A DNA stretch of 64,000 nucleotides from Adiantum capillus-veneris (GCA_014529385.2 CM043963.1:68599912-68663911), one strand, 5' to 3'; positions 21,684 through 34,103 are shown, numbered from the stretch's first letter. A program made the numbers and translations. The notes: generated from the letters alone by a model not told the origin.

Positions 21684-23368
21684 TCGGAAGCGTGGTAAGG
21701 GAAAAGGCAAAAGTAAAGATAATGATGGTAAAGAGGAGAAGTCAAAGAGCTCAGTGAAAATTGAAGAAATCAATGTGGCTTCAGATGACTGTGATGCGCA
21801 AGATATCAATATGCTGACAGAGATTGATGATGTGTTCTTTGATGTACATGAATCTCTATCATTGCCAACTGAATTGCTTGTCAGCGGCGGTGAGGTGTCA
21901 CACACATGGATACTTGATTCGGGTGCTTCTTTGCATCTTACTCCGCATAGAGAGTGGTTTACCATATATGAGGAGACAATTGAATTCGTCACACTTGGAG
22001 ACAGCTATGCATGTGACATCGTGGGTGTTGGTGACATTGCTATGGTTATGGCAAATGGTGTACATTTCATGATCCACAATGTGCGTCATGTCCCAGCTTT
22101 CACAAGCAATTTGATTTCAGTTGGTTTCCTTGATGACTTGGGTTACAAGTCACCTTCTTTTAGTAGTCTTGGTGTATTGCAAAGGGCAACTTGATGGTTT
22201 CACAAGGTTTGAAAGTGGGCTCCTTTCATCCTCTTTAAGTGTCAGCCAAAAACAGTGTTCTATGTGTAACCGAGCTGCCAATCGTTGCATTGTGGCATAG
22301 CCGATTAGGACATTTGTTCAAGAAAGGAATGGAGACTCTTTCTCGTTTGGGTTACTTGCCTTGTCTTTCATTTTATGAATTTCCTTTTTGTGAGCACTGT
22401 CAATATGAGAAGAAAACACGTCCTTCTCGTAATGGTTCATTTGAGAAAGAGCGTAAACCTTTAGAGCTTGTGCATAGTGATGTGTGTGGCCCTATGCCCA
22501 CTAGATCTCTTGGTGGAGCGTCTTATTTTGTCACATTTATAGATGATGCAACACGTAAAGTCTAGGCTTATGCTATGAAATCCAAAAATGAGACATTTTC
22601 TTGTTTCAAGCAATTCTTATCTAGTGTCCAAACTCAATCTGATCAAAAGCTTTGCGCTTAGACAATGGTGGAATGTACATTTCCAAGGAGTTTGCAGATT
22701 TTTTGTTGAGGAAGGGAATTAAGCGAAGCTCACAGCTCCCTACACCCATGCATAGAATGGTGTTGCTGAGAGGATGAATAGGACCATCTAGGAGAGGATT
22801 ATGTCTATGCTTTCACAAGCTAATTTGACCCAAGGTTTTTGGGTTGAAGCACTTTGTGCCTGAGGAATTATGGTCAGGACATAAATTGTCTTATGACAAG
22901 CTTAGGACGTTTGGGTGTGAGGCTTACACACATGTGCGTAAAGAGCTTCGTGGTAAGGTTGATCCCAAATCTAGGAAATGCATCTTTATAGGCTATGGAC
23001 AGGATGGTCATTTTGGCTATCGTTTATGGGATCCTAAGAGTCGATCAATTATCCATAGCAACGATGTAGTCTTCAATGAGACTAAGATACATAAACAGCC
23101 AGAGAAAGAGGTAGAATTTTGGAAAGTGATATTTTTTAATGTATCACCTCCTTTGCAGACATCTCATGAGCCAGTTATGCCACAAGTGACTGCTCCTGTC
23201 ACTAGAGAAACTGAGAAGGCTAGTACTAGTCAACCGATAAGGTCTCAGAGAGCCTCAAATCCGCCATTCTGTTTTGTTTTTGGCCTAGATTTTGTATTGC
23301 TGATAGGTAGTGGTGAGCCGTCTTGTTACAAAGAGGCCATGCTAGCCAAGGATAAGACTTAGTGGGAG
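21684..23368 (+). pseudogene. Copia-2 gag end, protease and integrase
   Basis: After copia-3 the Lys-rich gag linker resumes, followed by protease (TWILDSGASLHLTP near 21900) with an intact DSGA. The integrase zinc region (LWHSRLGHLFKKGMETL ... CEHCQYEKK) and D1 (HSDVCGP near 22470) are present. TAG at about 22563 and frameshifts break the core; the second Asp is recognisable only in a shifted frame (LDNGG near 22660). The C-terminal block RTFGCEAYTHVRKEL and the linker to RT follow in one frame from about 22844. Confidence 0.9.
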
Positions 23369-24780
23369 CTTGTGATAAAAAGTGAGTTCTCTAGTATTCA
23401 GAAAAATAAAACTTGGGAATTTGTTCCATTGCCAAAAGGTAGGAAAGCACTACCTTGTAAATGGGTTTACAAGAAGAAGATTGCATCCACTGTTGAGAAC
23501 TACAAAGCTTACTTAGTGGCCAAAGGTTTCAAGCAAGAATATGGTATGAAGATTTGGAGCTTGAGCAAATGGATATCATTACAGCTTTCTTACATGGAGA
23601 TCTCAATGAGGAGATTTATATGCAGCAACCTGAAGGGTTTGTGTTAAAGGACAAGGAACATTTAGTATGTAAGCTTCTGAAAAGTCTCTATGGCTTGAAG
23701 CAATCATCTAGACAATGGTATCAAAAGTTTGATGCATTTATGTGTTCGCAAGGCTATAAGTGCAGTACTGAGGATCTATGTCTTTATGTGAAAAGACAAC
23801 CCAATGGAAAACTAATTATGCTTATTCTTTATGTGGATGACATGCTCATTGTTGATCATTCAAAGAAGGACATTGCTGACCTCAAAATGAAGCTAAAGAG
23901 TCAGTTTGACATGAAAGATTTGGGAAATGCAAATCACATTTTGGGTATGCGCATTACTCAACACCATAAGAAGAGATTGTTATACTTATCTCAGAACAAT
24001 TATGTGCATAAAGTTCTTGAGCATTTCAATGTGGAGAAGGGGAAGGCGTTGAGTACCCCATTGCCTGCATGTTTGAAACTTAGCAAGAACGATTGTCCCA
24101 AATCTGCTGAGGAAAAAGATGCAATGGCTAAGGTTCCTTATGCTTCAGCTTGTGGCAGTCTCATGTATGCCATGGTGGCTACAAAACCTGAATTGAAAAT
24201 GCAGTGGGAGTTGTCAGCATATTCATGTCCAACCATGGTGAAAATCATTGGGATGATGTCAAGTCGATTCTTAGATACATGAGTGGCATTGCAGATAGAA
24301 AATTATACTATGGTCATGGAGATCCATCAAGGGATATGTAGACAGTGATTATGCAGGCTGTGTTGATAGACGTAGATCAATGACGGGTTGGATCTACACA
24401 TTTGCTGGTTTTGCTATCTCTTGGAGATCCGTTCTTCAAGATTGTACGTCGATTTCCACTACAGAGGTTGAGTATGATGCTCTGAGTGAAGCATGCAAGG
24501 AAGCTATATGGCTTGCTCACCTAGTGGGAGATCTTGGATTGGAGCACAAATTGCCAGTTCTTCACTATGACAGTCAGAGTGTTGTTGCTTTGGCCAGGAA
24601 TTTGGTGTTTCATTTCAGAACAAAACACATTGATGTGCGGTATCACTTCACTCGGAAGTGATTGGCAAACAAAAAGTTTGACTTGGTGAAGATTCGTACG
24701 TCAAAGAACACAGTGGATGCACTCACGAAGTCTCTCCAGCCATCAGTTTCAGCACTGTCGTGAGTTGATGGGCATTGGGT
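23369..24780 (+). pseudogene. Copia-2 reverse transcriptase and RNase H
   Basis: RT begins KTWEFVPLPKGRKALPCKWV and breaks after KGFKQEYG, where about 25 codons are missing. It resumes at MDIITAFLHGDLNEEIYMQQ and has the catalytic LILYVDDMLIV near 23825. RNase H is split: YASACGSLMYAMVATKPE near 24140, then after a deletion DSDYAGCVDRR, STTEVEYDALSEACKEAIWL and HFRTKHIDVRYHF to 24660. TKSLQ-like sequence closes the polyprotein. It is not functional as it stands. Confidence 0.9.
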
Positions 24781-24844
24781 GAGATGTAGTCTTCCTCACT
24801 CATTCTTTCTTTTGGCCTCCCACATTGGCCATCAAGTGGAAGAT

Positions 24845-25057
24845 TGTTGGGTTTTTTGGCCTGTGTCCGGCCGATCGTCACTAACTCCCATCACTAATTC
24901 AAGTACAGTTTCTTTTATCCAACTATATAGATAATACATTACAAGCCATACACACTATCTCAATGTAGTGTGTGCTATGTAGGAAGGCAAGGCTCACCCT
25001 CATGTGTGTCTGCGTACTCTCGCACTCTCTCTTCCCGCTCTTGCACTCGATCTAACA
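24845..25057 (+). repeat. Copia-2 3' LTR
   Basis: A purine-rich CAAGTGGAAGA precedes TGTTGGGTTTTTTGGCC. It ends CGATCTAACA and is followed by CCAAT. It is 213 bp against 206 bp for the 5' copy, with visible substitutions and small indels, so copia-2 is clearly older than copia-3. Confidence 0.95.
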
Positions 25058-25062
25058 CCAAT

Positions 25063-27310
25063 GGTTAGGCTCGACACATGCACGAGAGGTGAGGCTATGA
25101 GAGCCAGATTTGGGAAAGATGAAGATGAGAGCAAGGACCACAAAGTAGAGGGAGAATCCTTGCATCTTGCATTTGGTATCAAAGCATAATCAATGGCAAA
25201 TATGAACAAAAAATTGTATCTAGATTTGCAACCAAGAGGATGGAATAATGTAGTAATTGTTCATGGTGGTGAATATTTTGCTACAATAAGATCATGAGAT
25301 AGGTCCTAGGGGAGAGTTGGGATAGGGGGCCAAGATGGCAGCTCAAGGATCTTAAGACACCTAAATACAACGGATCTTTGCTTAATCGTATCGCAGATTA
25401 AGTGGAGCAATGGCTATCTAAATGGGAGCAATGATTTTGATTGTGCCATATTTACGATGATGATGCTAAGATACAATATGCTATATAATTTGTTGACTGT
25501 TGCACATAGATGGTGGCACAAAATGAGAAAGATAAGTTAGTGCCTATGACTTGGGTGGATTAAAGTAATGGTTACTGGAAATTATGTGCCTATTGATGAG
25601 CATAGTATTGCACTTGATGCATGGTTCTTCTTATCTCAAAAGAACATCATTGTACAAGAGTATGCAGAGAAGTTCTGTGAAGTTTCTTTGAAAGCACCAT
25701 AGCATATTCTTGATTTCTTACAAGTGCATAAACTCATGCTAGGATTGAAGGAGACTTTGGGACCTCTTATGCACAAAGAAAAATGTAGTACCTTGAATGA
25801 GGCCATTGAACTTGCTTGTGTTAGAGGATAGCAAGAAAGAACCAGTTAAACCTAGCCAGAGATCCTCATGGAGTAGGTTCCCTCGTCTTTGAGCTCCTAG
25901 TGCACCTATGATGTAACAGTCTAGTCAGATTCAGGGGAAGGAAGCCAAAGATCCTCATGTTAGCACTACTCTCTTAGGTATTAAAAGGAAGGTTTCTCCT
26001 ATGGCAAAAAGAGCATTCAATTTCTCTATGCTAACCCCACAACAAAGAGAAAGGGATATGAAGAAAGGCTTATGATGTGGATGTTTGGGAAAACATAAAT
26101 TCAAAGATTGTCCTAAGAAATCAAGAAGGGCAGCCAAGAATTCTTGCATTGAGGAAGAAGATTTTTCTTAGTGAGTTTGACTCTCCCAAAGACTTTTGGT
26201 AGTGTTTGTTGCAAAGAAAGTGCCAAGTGTGCTAGATGTATACTTGTCTCCGGGTGCATAGAAGGGATATCAATTAATACATAATGCACTCATTGTCATG
26301 AATGGACTTTGGAAGGAAAGCAAGCTAAGGTCTTGTTTGAAACAAGTTCCACTCATACTTTTATCAGTTCCAAGCTTGTAAAAAATTTATAGCTCTAGAC
26401 AAAGTCATCGGAGTATAACTACATTGTGAGTTAGCAGATGGCAAGATAACTGAGAGTTGGGATCAACGAGTGGTTGATCTACCTCTCAAAATTCATTCCT
26501 ATAAGGAGAAGATTGATTTTGAGATTACACATTTAGCATGGTTTGATACTATTTTAGGTAAGCAGTGGCATGCTAGAAAGAAGCTGCTAATAATTTTTCA
26601 GCTCATGTGTACCATTCTTAAGGTAATGGCAAGCTGGTGATGATTCATGGAGAACCAAACTTTCCATAGATAAATCTACACAGGCCACCAATCTTTTCAA
26701 GCTAGAATGTAACTATATTTTCTATATTTCTAATATTCATTGTGTGCCTCCTAAGGTGGACAGGACACAAAGTGGAGGTAGAATAGCATCTACTCAAGCT
26801 CTATTTGAGAAAACACGAGCATATCTTTTGATGTGTTTAAAAGTGAACTGCCTTCTAACTTTCCTCTGCATTGGAATGTGGAGCACAATATCAAGCTTGT
26901 GTTAGGATCACCTCCAATCACCAGCCACCATACATGATGAGTTTGAAGGAAGTGATAGAAGTTAAAAAAGTGATTGATGAGTACTTGGAGAAGGGCTTGA
27001 TCCGACCCACTTTTACTTGTAAAGAAGAGACATGGATCTTTCAAAATATGTATTGATTATAGGGCTTTAAATAAGATCACAATAAAGCACAGATATCATA
27101 TACCTAGGATAGATGATCTCTCAGATTCCCTACATGGCTCACTATCTTTAGTAAGATAGATTTAAGGAGTGGCTATCATCAAATAGGGGAAGAGAAGAAG
27201 ATGTATATAAGATAGCTTTTAGGACCAGGTTTGGTGATTATGAGTGTTTAGTGCTGCATTTTGGTCTTATTAATGCTCCCATAACTTTTTTTATATTAAC
27301 TCTTTTTTTG
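25063..27310 (+). pseudogene. Gypsy-2, heavily decayed Ty3/gypsy relic
   Basis: A PBS-like TGGTATCAAAGC (25174-25185) has one mismatch to the initiator-tRNA site, implying that the 5' LTR ends just before it and contains the copia-2 insertion. Gag fragments follow: VPIDEHSIALDAWFFLSQ near 25590, then AEKFCEVSLKAP. A zinc-knuckle remnant (CGCLGKHKFKDC) lies near 26075. RT remnants are [18 protein letters not shown] near 26960 and [13 protein letters not shown] near 27150. Many stops and frameshifts; the sequence fades into T-rich DNA near 27300. No integrase or 3' LTR is recognised. Confidence 0.75.
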
Positions 27311-28720
27311 CCAAGGGCTTTACCCTCTTTTATTTTTTTATAAAAGTTTTTTTGCCATGTGCTTTACCTTTTTTTTTCATATGTCTTGCTTTGACGTGTG
27401 CTTGGAGTATTCTACTCGATGCTCTTCAGTAATTAAGGTAAAACAGTTTTTGCTTTAATTTTAGCTTTTTTATAATTAGCCACATGGATGAAGGCCCAAC
27501 GGCATGATGACACGTGGTTCAATCTCCTTGCAGTTTTTTTTTTCGATATTAAGGGAGTAGTCAAACTGCCCAAGGCTAAGGCACATAGCTTGTTCACACT
27601 ACAAAATACCTAATTGTCATAGCACTTCAAGATGATTGGTGTAGCGGTTTGAGTATAAGGCTTGCGTTGTAGTGATAGTTGTTAAAACTCCTATGAGTTC
27701 TGCTCGCGCCGCACGCTACTGCATATCCACCTTGTTTCAGGCCTCCTATGCTGGAAATGAATTTCTTTCTCCATCGCTGCTGATGTGGAAAGTGGAAGAA
27801 TGAAATTCAACAGGTAAGCATTCTCCTCTTTGGTTTCCAAGCAGTCTGAATTTAGCCTGAGGAGATGTCAAGGTAAAGAAGAGTGTTTAGTGTCAATTTA
27901 CAACCCCATCAGCATTTACTTCTGCCTCACCAATAGTATGGCTTCCCTTGAAGCCTCTCTTGCTTCCGCTGCTCACTCCGGCTCTTGTCAACACCACTAT
28001 TGCAATTATTGGAAGTCAAAACTCAAGCCATCACCACCCCGTCCTTGCATGCGGCTTTGGAATCTTGAAAATGAGCAAAACCCTACTCCCAATGTTCCTT
28101 GGCACGTCAAACCAAAGTATTATGCCTCTGCCATTGCTGCCAAGCTCGCATATATTCTACCCTCACCAACGATTTTCAAAATGTTTTTTCCTTTTCTGGT
28201 TTAAACTTTGTCCTACAAAAAGTTCATGCAATTTTGCACAAGGCTAGACACTGCCCATGTTGTGCATGTGGTAAGACCTCCCTATTTGCATCCAGTCTAG
28301 TAGTAAATCCCTAAGTGAGCCAAAAACCTATGTACACACTATTCTCACAAACCTAACATTGGTCATTGCCTAGCCAATGGTCACTAGTCAAATGGATACC
28401 ACACTTAGGCTAGAGCTCTCAACTTACATTTGTTGACAACCTACACTAGATGTCACCTGCAATAGTCACTTACATGAAGGGAAAAAGTTCCTAGTCGCAC
28501 TTATCCTGGTTAGGTGGCTATGGTATACACGTAGAAAAATTAAATAGGTTGAGTTTGAGGGATGGAGTTGAGACATATAAACTTAACATAGGGTCACTAT
28601 ACAAGGTACCTTGCTCACAACATGGGAACCTACTCTAACCTCTTGTTGACATCATAGATGATTTAATATCTCTCTTGTATTGGCTATATAAGCCCTTCAT
28701 CTTAGTGGAGACGTTCCTGA
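27311..28720. other. Non-coding interval
   Basis: T-rich at the left, then unremarkable. GGTGTAGCGGTTTGAG near 27640 resembles a Pol III A box, and a weak B-box-like GTTAAAACTCC follows, so an old SINE is possible. Open frames between 27830 and 28314 overlap in three frames and show no motif I recognise. A TATA-like GGCTATATAAGCCC lies at about 28682. Confidence 0.45.
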
Positions 28721-28894
28721 GTTTTGTGCTCTCCCTTGTGTGATCCTTGTTTTTTTTTTTCACACTTTTCCCCATGAGGAGAGAGACAAAGAATGAGAGT
28801 GAGAGACGTTTTGTGCTCTCCCTTGTGTGATCCTTGTTTTTTTTTTTCACACTTTTCCCCATGAGGAGAGAGACAAAGAATGAGAGTGAGAGAT
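28721..28894. repeat. Tandem duplication, 87-bp period
   Basis: Two nearly identical 87-bp units start GTTTTGTGCTCTCCCTTGTG at 28721 and 28808. Each contains a run of about 12 T and ACACTTTTCCCCATGAGGAG. The near identity indicates a recent duplication. Confidence 0.93.
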
Positions 28895-30002
28895 GCCATA
28901 AAGTGGCCAAAAGTGCTTTGTGGCAACTTTATGACCAATTCTATAGGTGGACATTGTGTCCCAACCATGTCTAAGCGGTATATATGTGTCCTAAAGCATC
29001 CGATAGTGCTTTTTGTGTGCCGCTCCTAATCCAAGAGTTGTGTCCCCCTCAACGTTGTAGCTCCTACAGTGCAATCACACATTGCATATTTAGCAATCCC
29101 ATTGCAAAATTGAAAGACATGCAACACGGGAGCTTTGTGCTTCTTGCATTGCAAAATCTCGCCTCTTACCCATTTTTTGTAGCGCATGTAGTATGTTGGC
29201 TGCATATTTCTTGTACTTGCAGGAATCCTAGGCGGTGGTATTCACCTCCAAGCAACACTTTAAAGCCACCAATTTCAAGGGGATGACTAGAACCAACAAC
29301 CTATGGCTTCACCTGCTTTGCAAAACTAGTATGAGCATGTATGTTTCAAGTGTGTGAGTGAAAATCACATGTTTTTAGAATGCTCGGAGGGAATGCACTA
29401 CAAGTGCTGTCAGCTCCAAGTAGGCGTATAGTTCCATAGAAGGACATGTAGCATATAATCTGGCAAGCAATATATCTTTCTTGTCCACCCTAAAGAGCGC
29501 CATTAATAGCAAGAGCACGATCAAATTTTACTAGCAATGAGATTCATGCATAGATAAATGATCCAACTAGCGCAAAATTTCCATGGGAGCCCAATATTTG
29601 GCTTGTCCACAAAGGTTGTGAGAGCAAAACATAGGCTCAACTAGTGCTACTGAATTCCATATCCACACAAAATTTCATGCAGGGGAGCATAGCAAAAATA
29701 GAAGATGGTGTTAAAAGGATGAGTAGCCAATTCAATTATATGAAATTGTGTAATTTCTCTATTTGGTGCTACGCCATTGATTTTGCCAAGCTCACCCATA
29801 GTCCCACTCACCTCCATGCACAGTCCCTTGTAGTAGTTGCTATGTTCAGTTTGGTATACATAAAACAAAAGGTAATGAATTCCTCCCCATCCAATAGGGA
29901 TCAAAAAAGGAAGTGATCCTTCATTACTAGAGGAGAAGGTTATCTTGACCCTCCAATAGTGGAGGAGGAGCCGCATCATGTCCCTTCAACGTTGAAATTG
30001 AA
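28895..30002. other. Mostly non-coding interval around the zinc-knuckle relic
   Basis: Apart from the knuckle relic at 29336-29413, I see no coding signal. Open frames at 28984-29286 and 29644-29979 lack recognisable motifs. Confidence 0.5.
29336..29413 (+). pseudogene. Zinc-knuckle relic (LINE ORF1 or gag)
   Basis: One frame reads CFKCVSENHMFLEC, a perfect CX2CX4HX4C spacing, followed at once by MHYKCCQLQVGV and a stop, which looks like a second decayed knuckle. Paired knuckles occur in LINE ORF1 and in some gag proteins. The surrounding sequence has no other recognisable domain. Confidence 0.5.
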
Positions 30003-30004
30003 GT

Positions 30005-30078
<74 letters not shown>

Positions 30079-30249
30079 AGAAGAAGAAGAAGAAGAGATT
30101 TATCGTTGTAGGAAACTATCCCAAGAGACCTTAAAGATCTAGGTGACGAGGAGTTGAACTCGAAACTTGTTATTCAAGAGGGAAATGGCATAGCCAATCT
30201 ACCACACTTGGGTGATAGAAAGGTTATACCATTTTCCTCTTTTTATTAG

Positions 30250-30304
<55 letters not shown>
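30003..30304 (-). mobile_element. SINE-1, copy b, with (GA)n tail and (CA)n head
   Basis: On the minus strand this reads GT run, GC run, tRNA-like head (A-box-like TGGTAGATTGG; B box GAGTTCAACTCC), conserved body (TCTCTTGGGATAGTTTCCTA), (TTC)n and (TC)n. In plus coordinates the (GA)n tract is about 30006-30075, the GAA run 30074-30096, and the (CA)n run about 30258-30304. It matches copy a at 9954-10168 in order and most of its sequence; the B box is better preserved here. Confidence 0.68.
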
Positions 30305-30306
<2 letters not shown>

Positions 30307-30366
30307 GAGAAGACGAGAGTTTTATCGTCGTAGGAAACTATTCCAAGAGACCTTAAAGATCTAACC
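30305..30366 (-). repeat. SINE-1, copy c, 3' part only
   Basis: The minus strand carries TCTCTTGGAATAGTTTCCTA-type body sequence that abuts the GT-run head of copy b. Copies c and b are therefore head to tail, suggesting one transcribed or recombined dimer. The tRNA-like head of copy c is missing. Confidence 0.6.
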
Positions 30367-33300
30367 ATTATCAAAGCAATTTGAGTAAAGAGGGCAATGG
30401 TATATCCAAGTGTGTAGCAAAGATCTAGGGGTTGTAGCAGAAATTTTGGCTGAGAAAGTCCCAACATATGTACAGCTTGGAGATGCTACCCCGTGCCCTT
30501 GGAACTGACGATTGTGGATTAGGTAACCAAAAATAGCTGCAAAGTCTACTATACTCATATTTGTATATGACACTAACTTTATGGTCTCTTAGTTGACAAT
30601 GGACATTGTGTTGTTACTAAGAGACATTGTGTCGTTACTAAGAGACATTGTGTCGTTTGACCAAGAATAGTAAGTTAACTAGCCAAACTTGTGACTTCAA
30701 TCTAAAAGAATTGGCAAATGTATAGTGCAACATTCACACACCAATGACCACACGAGAAGGGTTATCCTCGAACATATACTTAGGTGGTCTTCACACGATG
30801 TGTTTCAAAATAGAGAAGTGAAGGTGATTTTAAACTTCTCTTATTCACACAAAGAGTTTGACTTAGTTTCCTAAAAAGTAGAAAAAGTGGTTCCTTTTCA
30901 TTAACTATTGCTAGAAAGGCAAGAGTTTATGAAAAGGAACAATCTCTTGCAAGAGTTTGACTGCAAAGTTTTGGTGGGATCCTAATGAAACGTATGACAC
31001 TACATGCATAGAAAAACAAGATTTGCAGAAGCTAGGAATAGTGACGAGACCCATCGTGTGAAAGCCCTTTTAGCACATTGTAAGCCCTTTTAGCACATTG
31101 TAAGGAAGAGAATTCTAAAGGAGTTTCCATATTACAGTGTGCCCAAGTCTTTCCAACATGATATAGTAGTCAATTTATGTTGGTCGTAATCTTCAATCTA
31201 GAGCTCCTTGTACAACAGTACAACAAAAGGACAAAGCCAAGCAACCAAAGTATCTCAAGAAATTGAGAAAGAGCAGTGTAAGTAAAAGGCAAGCCAATTG
31301 AAAAGAGCGTTATATTAGAGTCTGTATATAACAAGTGCCATAGTCTTCAACATGGTACTAGTCCGTTCATGTTTGTCTACAAGCTACATCTAAAGTTCCT
31401 CGTAGTACACTGTTACCACGCAAAAGGACAAAGTTCGAAAGCTATAGACAAAGCTCAAAGATAGAACTAGAGCATGTGCTAATCAAACCTAGGATAGACT
31501 CCAAGATAGCCTAATCATGAGCTCTACAATCTTCAATTAAGGAGTGAGTCAAGTTGAGCTCATTCTTTGTTCAAAAGTATGCTACGAACTTGCACGAATG
31601 AAGTCTCCATCGAGTAAAGAGGTTGATTGGCATAAAAAGTCCAGGGCCTAGCAATGTCCATACTCATACTCATAGCAATGCAATGTCCACTTTACGAAGG
31701 AGCCACCACGTTGAAGCTCTTTTCAAATGTATGTTCCTCACCTTCATGATTAAAGTTACCATTTTTTAGTAGCTTAATGAGCAAAAAAAATCCAATGTGT
31801 CGCCAATAGTGCTTTCAACATTCATACTCAAAGAAATGCAATGTTCCCACGTAGGAAGCAGTCACCATGTTCAAGCTATTTCCAAAAGTATGTTCCTAAT
31901 ATAAATATTGATAGGAAGCTTGAGTATGCATTCCTCAATGGAAAAACAAATCATAATCTACAATCGGTCAGCTAACAGTTTTCTTTGAGCTACCAATAGG
32001 ATATTCAGGGAGTTTAATCCTATATAATCTCAAAGGCTTTCCTTTCAAAATGCCTCATGGGTTGTAATGTTAACTTATCAAATACTAGATATCTATGCTA
32101 TTACATAGAGAAGGGATCATGAGGGTATTGGTTAAATATGATAAAACCTTGATAAGATACCAACAAGGCTTCATGAAGAGCCTTGTAATGTTATTCCTTG
32201 TTTTTCCTAAGAAAGCTAGAAATTTGTTGTCCTTCCATAAATGTCTATCCTTAGTCAATGATGCCATTGCCAACACTCTATTTTGTGAGGTAATGCTTTC
32301 TGAGTTTTGTTTATAAACCTTAAGTAATGAAAACAACGTGAGACCTTAACATCATAGGCATTCACAATCATAGGCTCTAAATTTGTTGCCCTTCCATAAA
32401 TGTCTATCCTTAGTCAATGATGCCATTGCCAACACTGTACTTTGTGAGGTAATGCTTTTTGAGTTTTTGTTCCTTAACATCATAGGCATTCACAATCAAT
32501 AATGACATGTCATTTCTTGCAAGGCTCTTTTTCATTGTTAGCACGGTGTAAATGTACTTTTTCTTTTTGTATTGCACATAATACCTAATCATTTTGTACA
32601 ATTTACTCAAGTTGCTCTCAACCATATATTTTACTTTATTACTCTTGATCATAGAATTGGGTAAAAGTCATTATTAACACTGTTTGGTTTCGAAACAATT
32701 GTTGATCATATGTTTTGGTCAAAAACTCAACTAAAACGCGTGGTGATATAGATACACAGGTTTTCTCGAATATTTGTTTACACTTCATTGTCAACCAATT
32801 CCATGCATATCGAAAATTTCACAAGACAATGAACACCGTTTGCTAATTTTCACGTTCACACGTGCACCTTGTTATCGAGTTCATGCATTCTCCTTCATAG
32901 TGAAATGTTTATACAACTTTTGCCAATTTGATTTCATAAACTTGTTGGTGGCCTAATCAATCCTTAAAAGCTTCAAGCACAGGATTATAGTGGCCAAGTG
33001 CATTTCACAAGTTCTTCAAATTGATTGCCTCAAATCTTAGCTTAATTAAGGTTCACAGAAGGTCATTTTTCCCCTATTGTACCTTTTTATTAAAGACCTG
33101 ATCTTAGTGTAATTAAGGTTCATAGTAAGAAGTCTATCTCTTCTTTGATAGTCATTGCCTTCCTCACATTTCTTCAAACATATAAATCGTTTATTATTTT
33201 TCTCTTGAACTCTTGTTTGATTGCTTGTCTTCTTCTTTAGAAGCTCTTGGTTTTTTCCTGTAATGATAATGGCTTTTGCCCTTCACAAGTTGTAGATTTG

Positions 33301-34103
33301 ACTCCTTCTGGACAAAGTATATGTACAAGAAGGCCAAGTATCAATATTACTGTATGATTTGATAAGCAAAGATGATTCTCGGAGGAATGCCGCCACCAAC
33401 ATTAACATATGAGTTTTACAATTGGGTTTGTGTAGAAGAATTCTGTATAGGAATTGACAGGGTCACCGAGTTCATCCTGAAGGACCTTCCCGGAGTGTGC
33501 AATCCTGAAAGATTAAGCTCTACTTCTTCCAAGGGAGAGCAAACATCAAGCAAAGCATGTACGACGTCGATAATTTTTTGTTTCAAGGCAAGCAGGAGTA
33601 CAGGGAGTAAGTACATACAGATGGTAAAAATGTAATAGACACGCAAAGACATGGCAATTAGGAAAGTCAAATATAATAAGTCATAAAAGACCCCAGATTG
33701 AGGGAAGCAAATGAGGAAAAGCTGGACCTCCATCATTGATAATATGAATCTAGCAGGCTGGCGGGAACTGTCTATGTTGATCACTAGCAAAACGTGCATG
33801 GATGCATGGCTGTTGCAAATCTCCTGACAACTAGCAATGTATAGCTGATCAGGTCACAAGGGACTAGCATACCTGCAACAGCCAAAGCTTGGAAGACAGA
33901 ATACTGAGGATCCGAAAGGAACGACACAGACTGATCGCCAGAATTGCTGGAAAGAATGTACCATTAAGGTGTTTGCTGTCTCTGAACCACACTGAAAATC
34001 CTCCCTAACCAGAAAAAAAGAGCTTTCATCTTCATTCAATTCAAAGGGAATAACGAACCTTGCCTTTGTTGATCATAAAGCCGAACATTCCATACTGTTC
34101 TTA
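30367..34103. other. Non-coding interval including 3' flank of the kinase gene
   Basis: No recognised gene. Small repeats include three 22-bp copies of GACATTGTGTYGTTACTAAG near 30600-30655 and a 20-bp doublet CCCTTTTAGCACATTGTAAG near 31068-31108. A diverged duplication lies at 32221-32500. Open frames on both strands at 33372-33799 have coding-like composition, the minus-strand one ending SIPIQNSSTQTQL, but I do not recognise either. The last few hundred bases before 34104 probably include the 3' UTR of the minus-strand kinase gene. Confidence 0.5.
32221..32500 (+). repeat. Imperfect tandem duplication
   Basis: CTTCCATAAATGTCTATCCT and CAATGATGCCATTGCCAACA occur at about 32232 and 32391, and CCTTAACATCATAGGCATTC at 32344 and 32472. 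The unequal spacings (159 and 128 bp) reflect a 31-bp segment present only in the first copy. Confidence 0.85.

Larger units (their letters stand above)
13786..25062 (+). mobile_element. Copia-2, full-length Ty1/copia element with nested copia-3
   Basis: Short LTRs (13791-13996 and 24845-25057) are flanked by the exact 5-bp duplication CCAAT (13786-13790 and 25058-25062). A tRNA-iMet-type PBS, a long leader, gag, protease, integrase, RT and RNase H lie between. Minus-strand copia-3 is inserted after the gag zinc knuckle. Without the nested element it would be about 6 kb. Gag, integrase and RT all carry frameshifts, stops or deletions. Confidence 0.95.

Noticed and set aside
27640-27720. Third tRNA-derived SINE
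   Set aside because: The A-box-like motif is good but the B box is poor and there is no second copy.
28635-28968. Repeated-peptide protein on the minus strand
   Set aside because: It is the translation of the 87-bp tandem duplication.
33372-33799. Separate host gene next to the kinase gene
   Set aside because: Both strands have short open frames of plausible composition, but neither shows a domain nor clear splice sites that I can defend.
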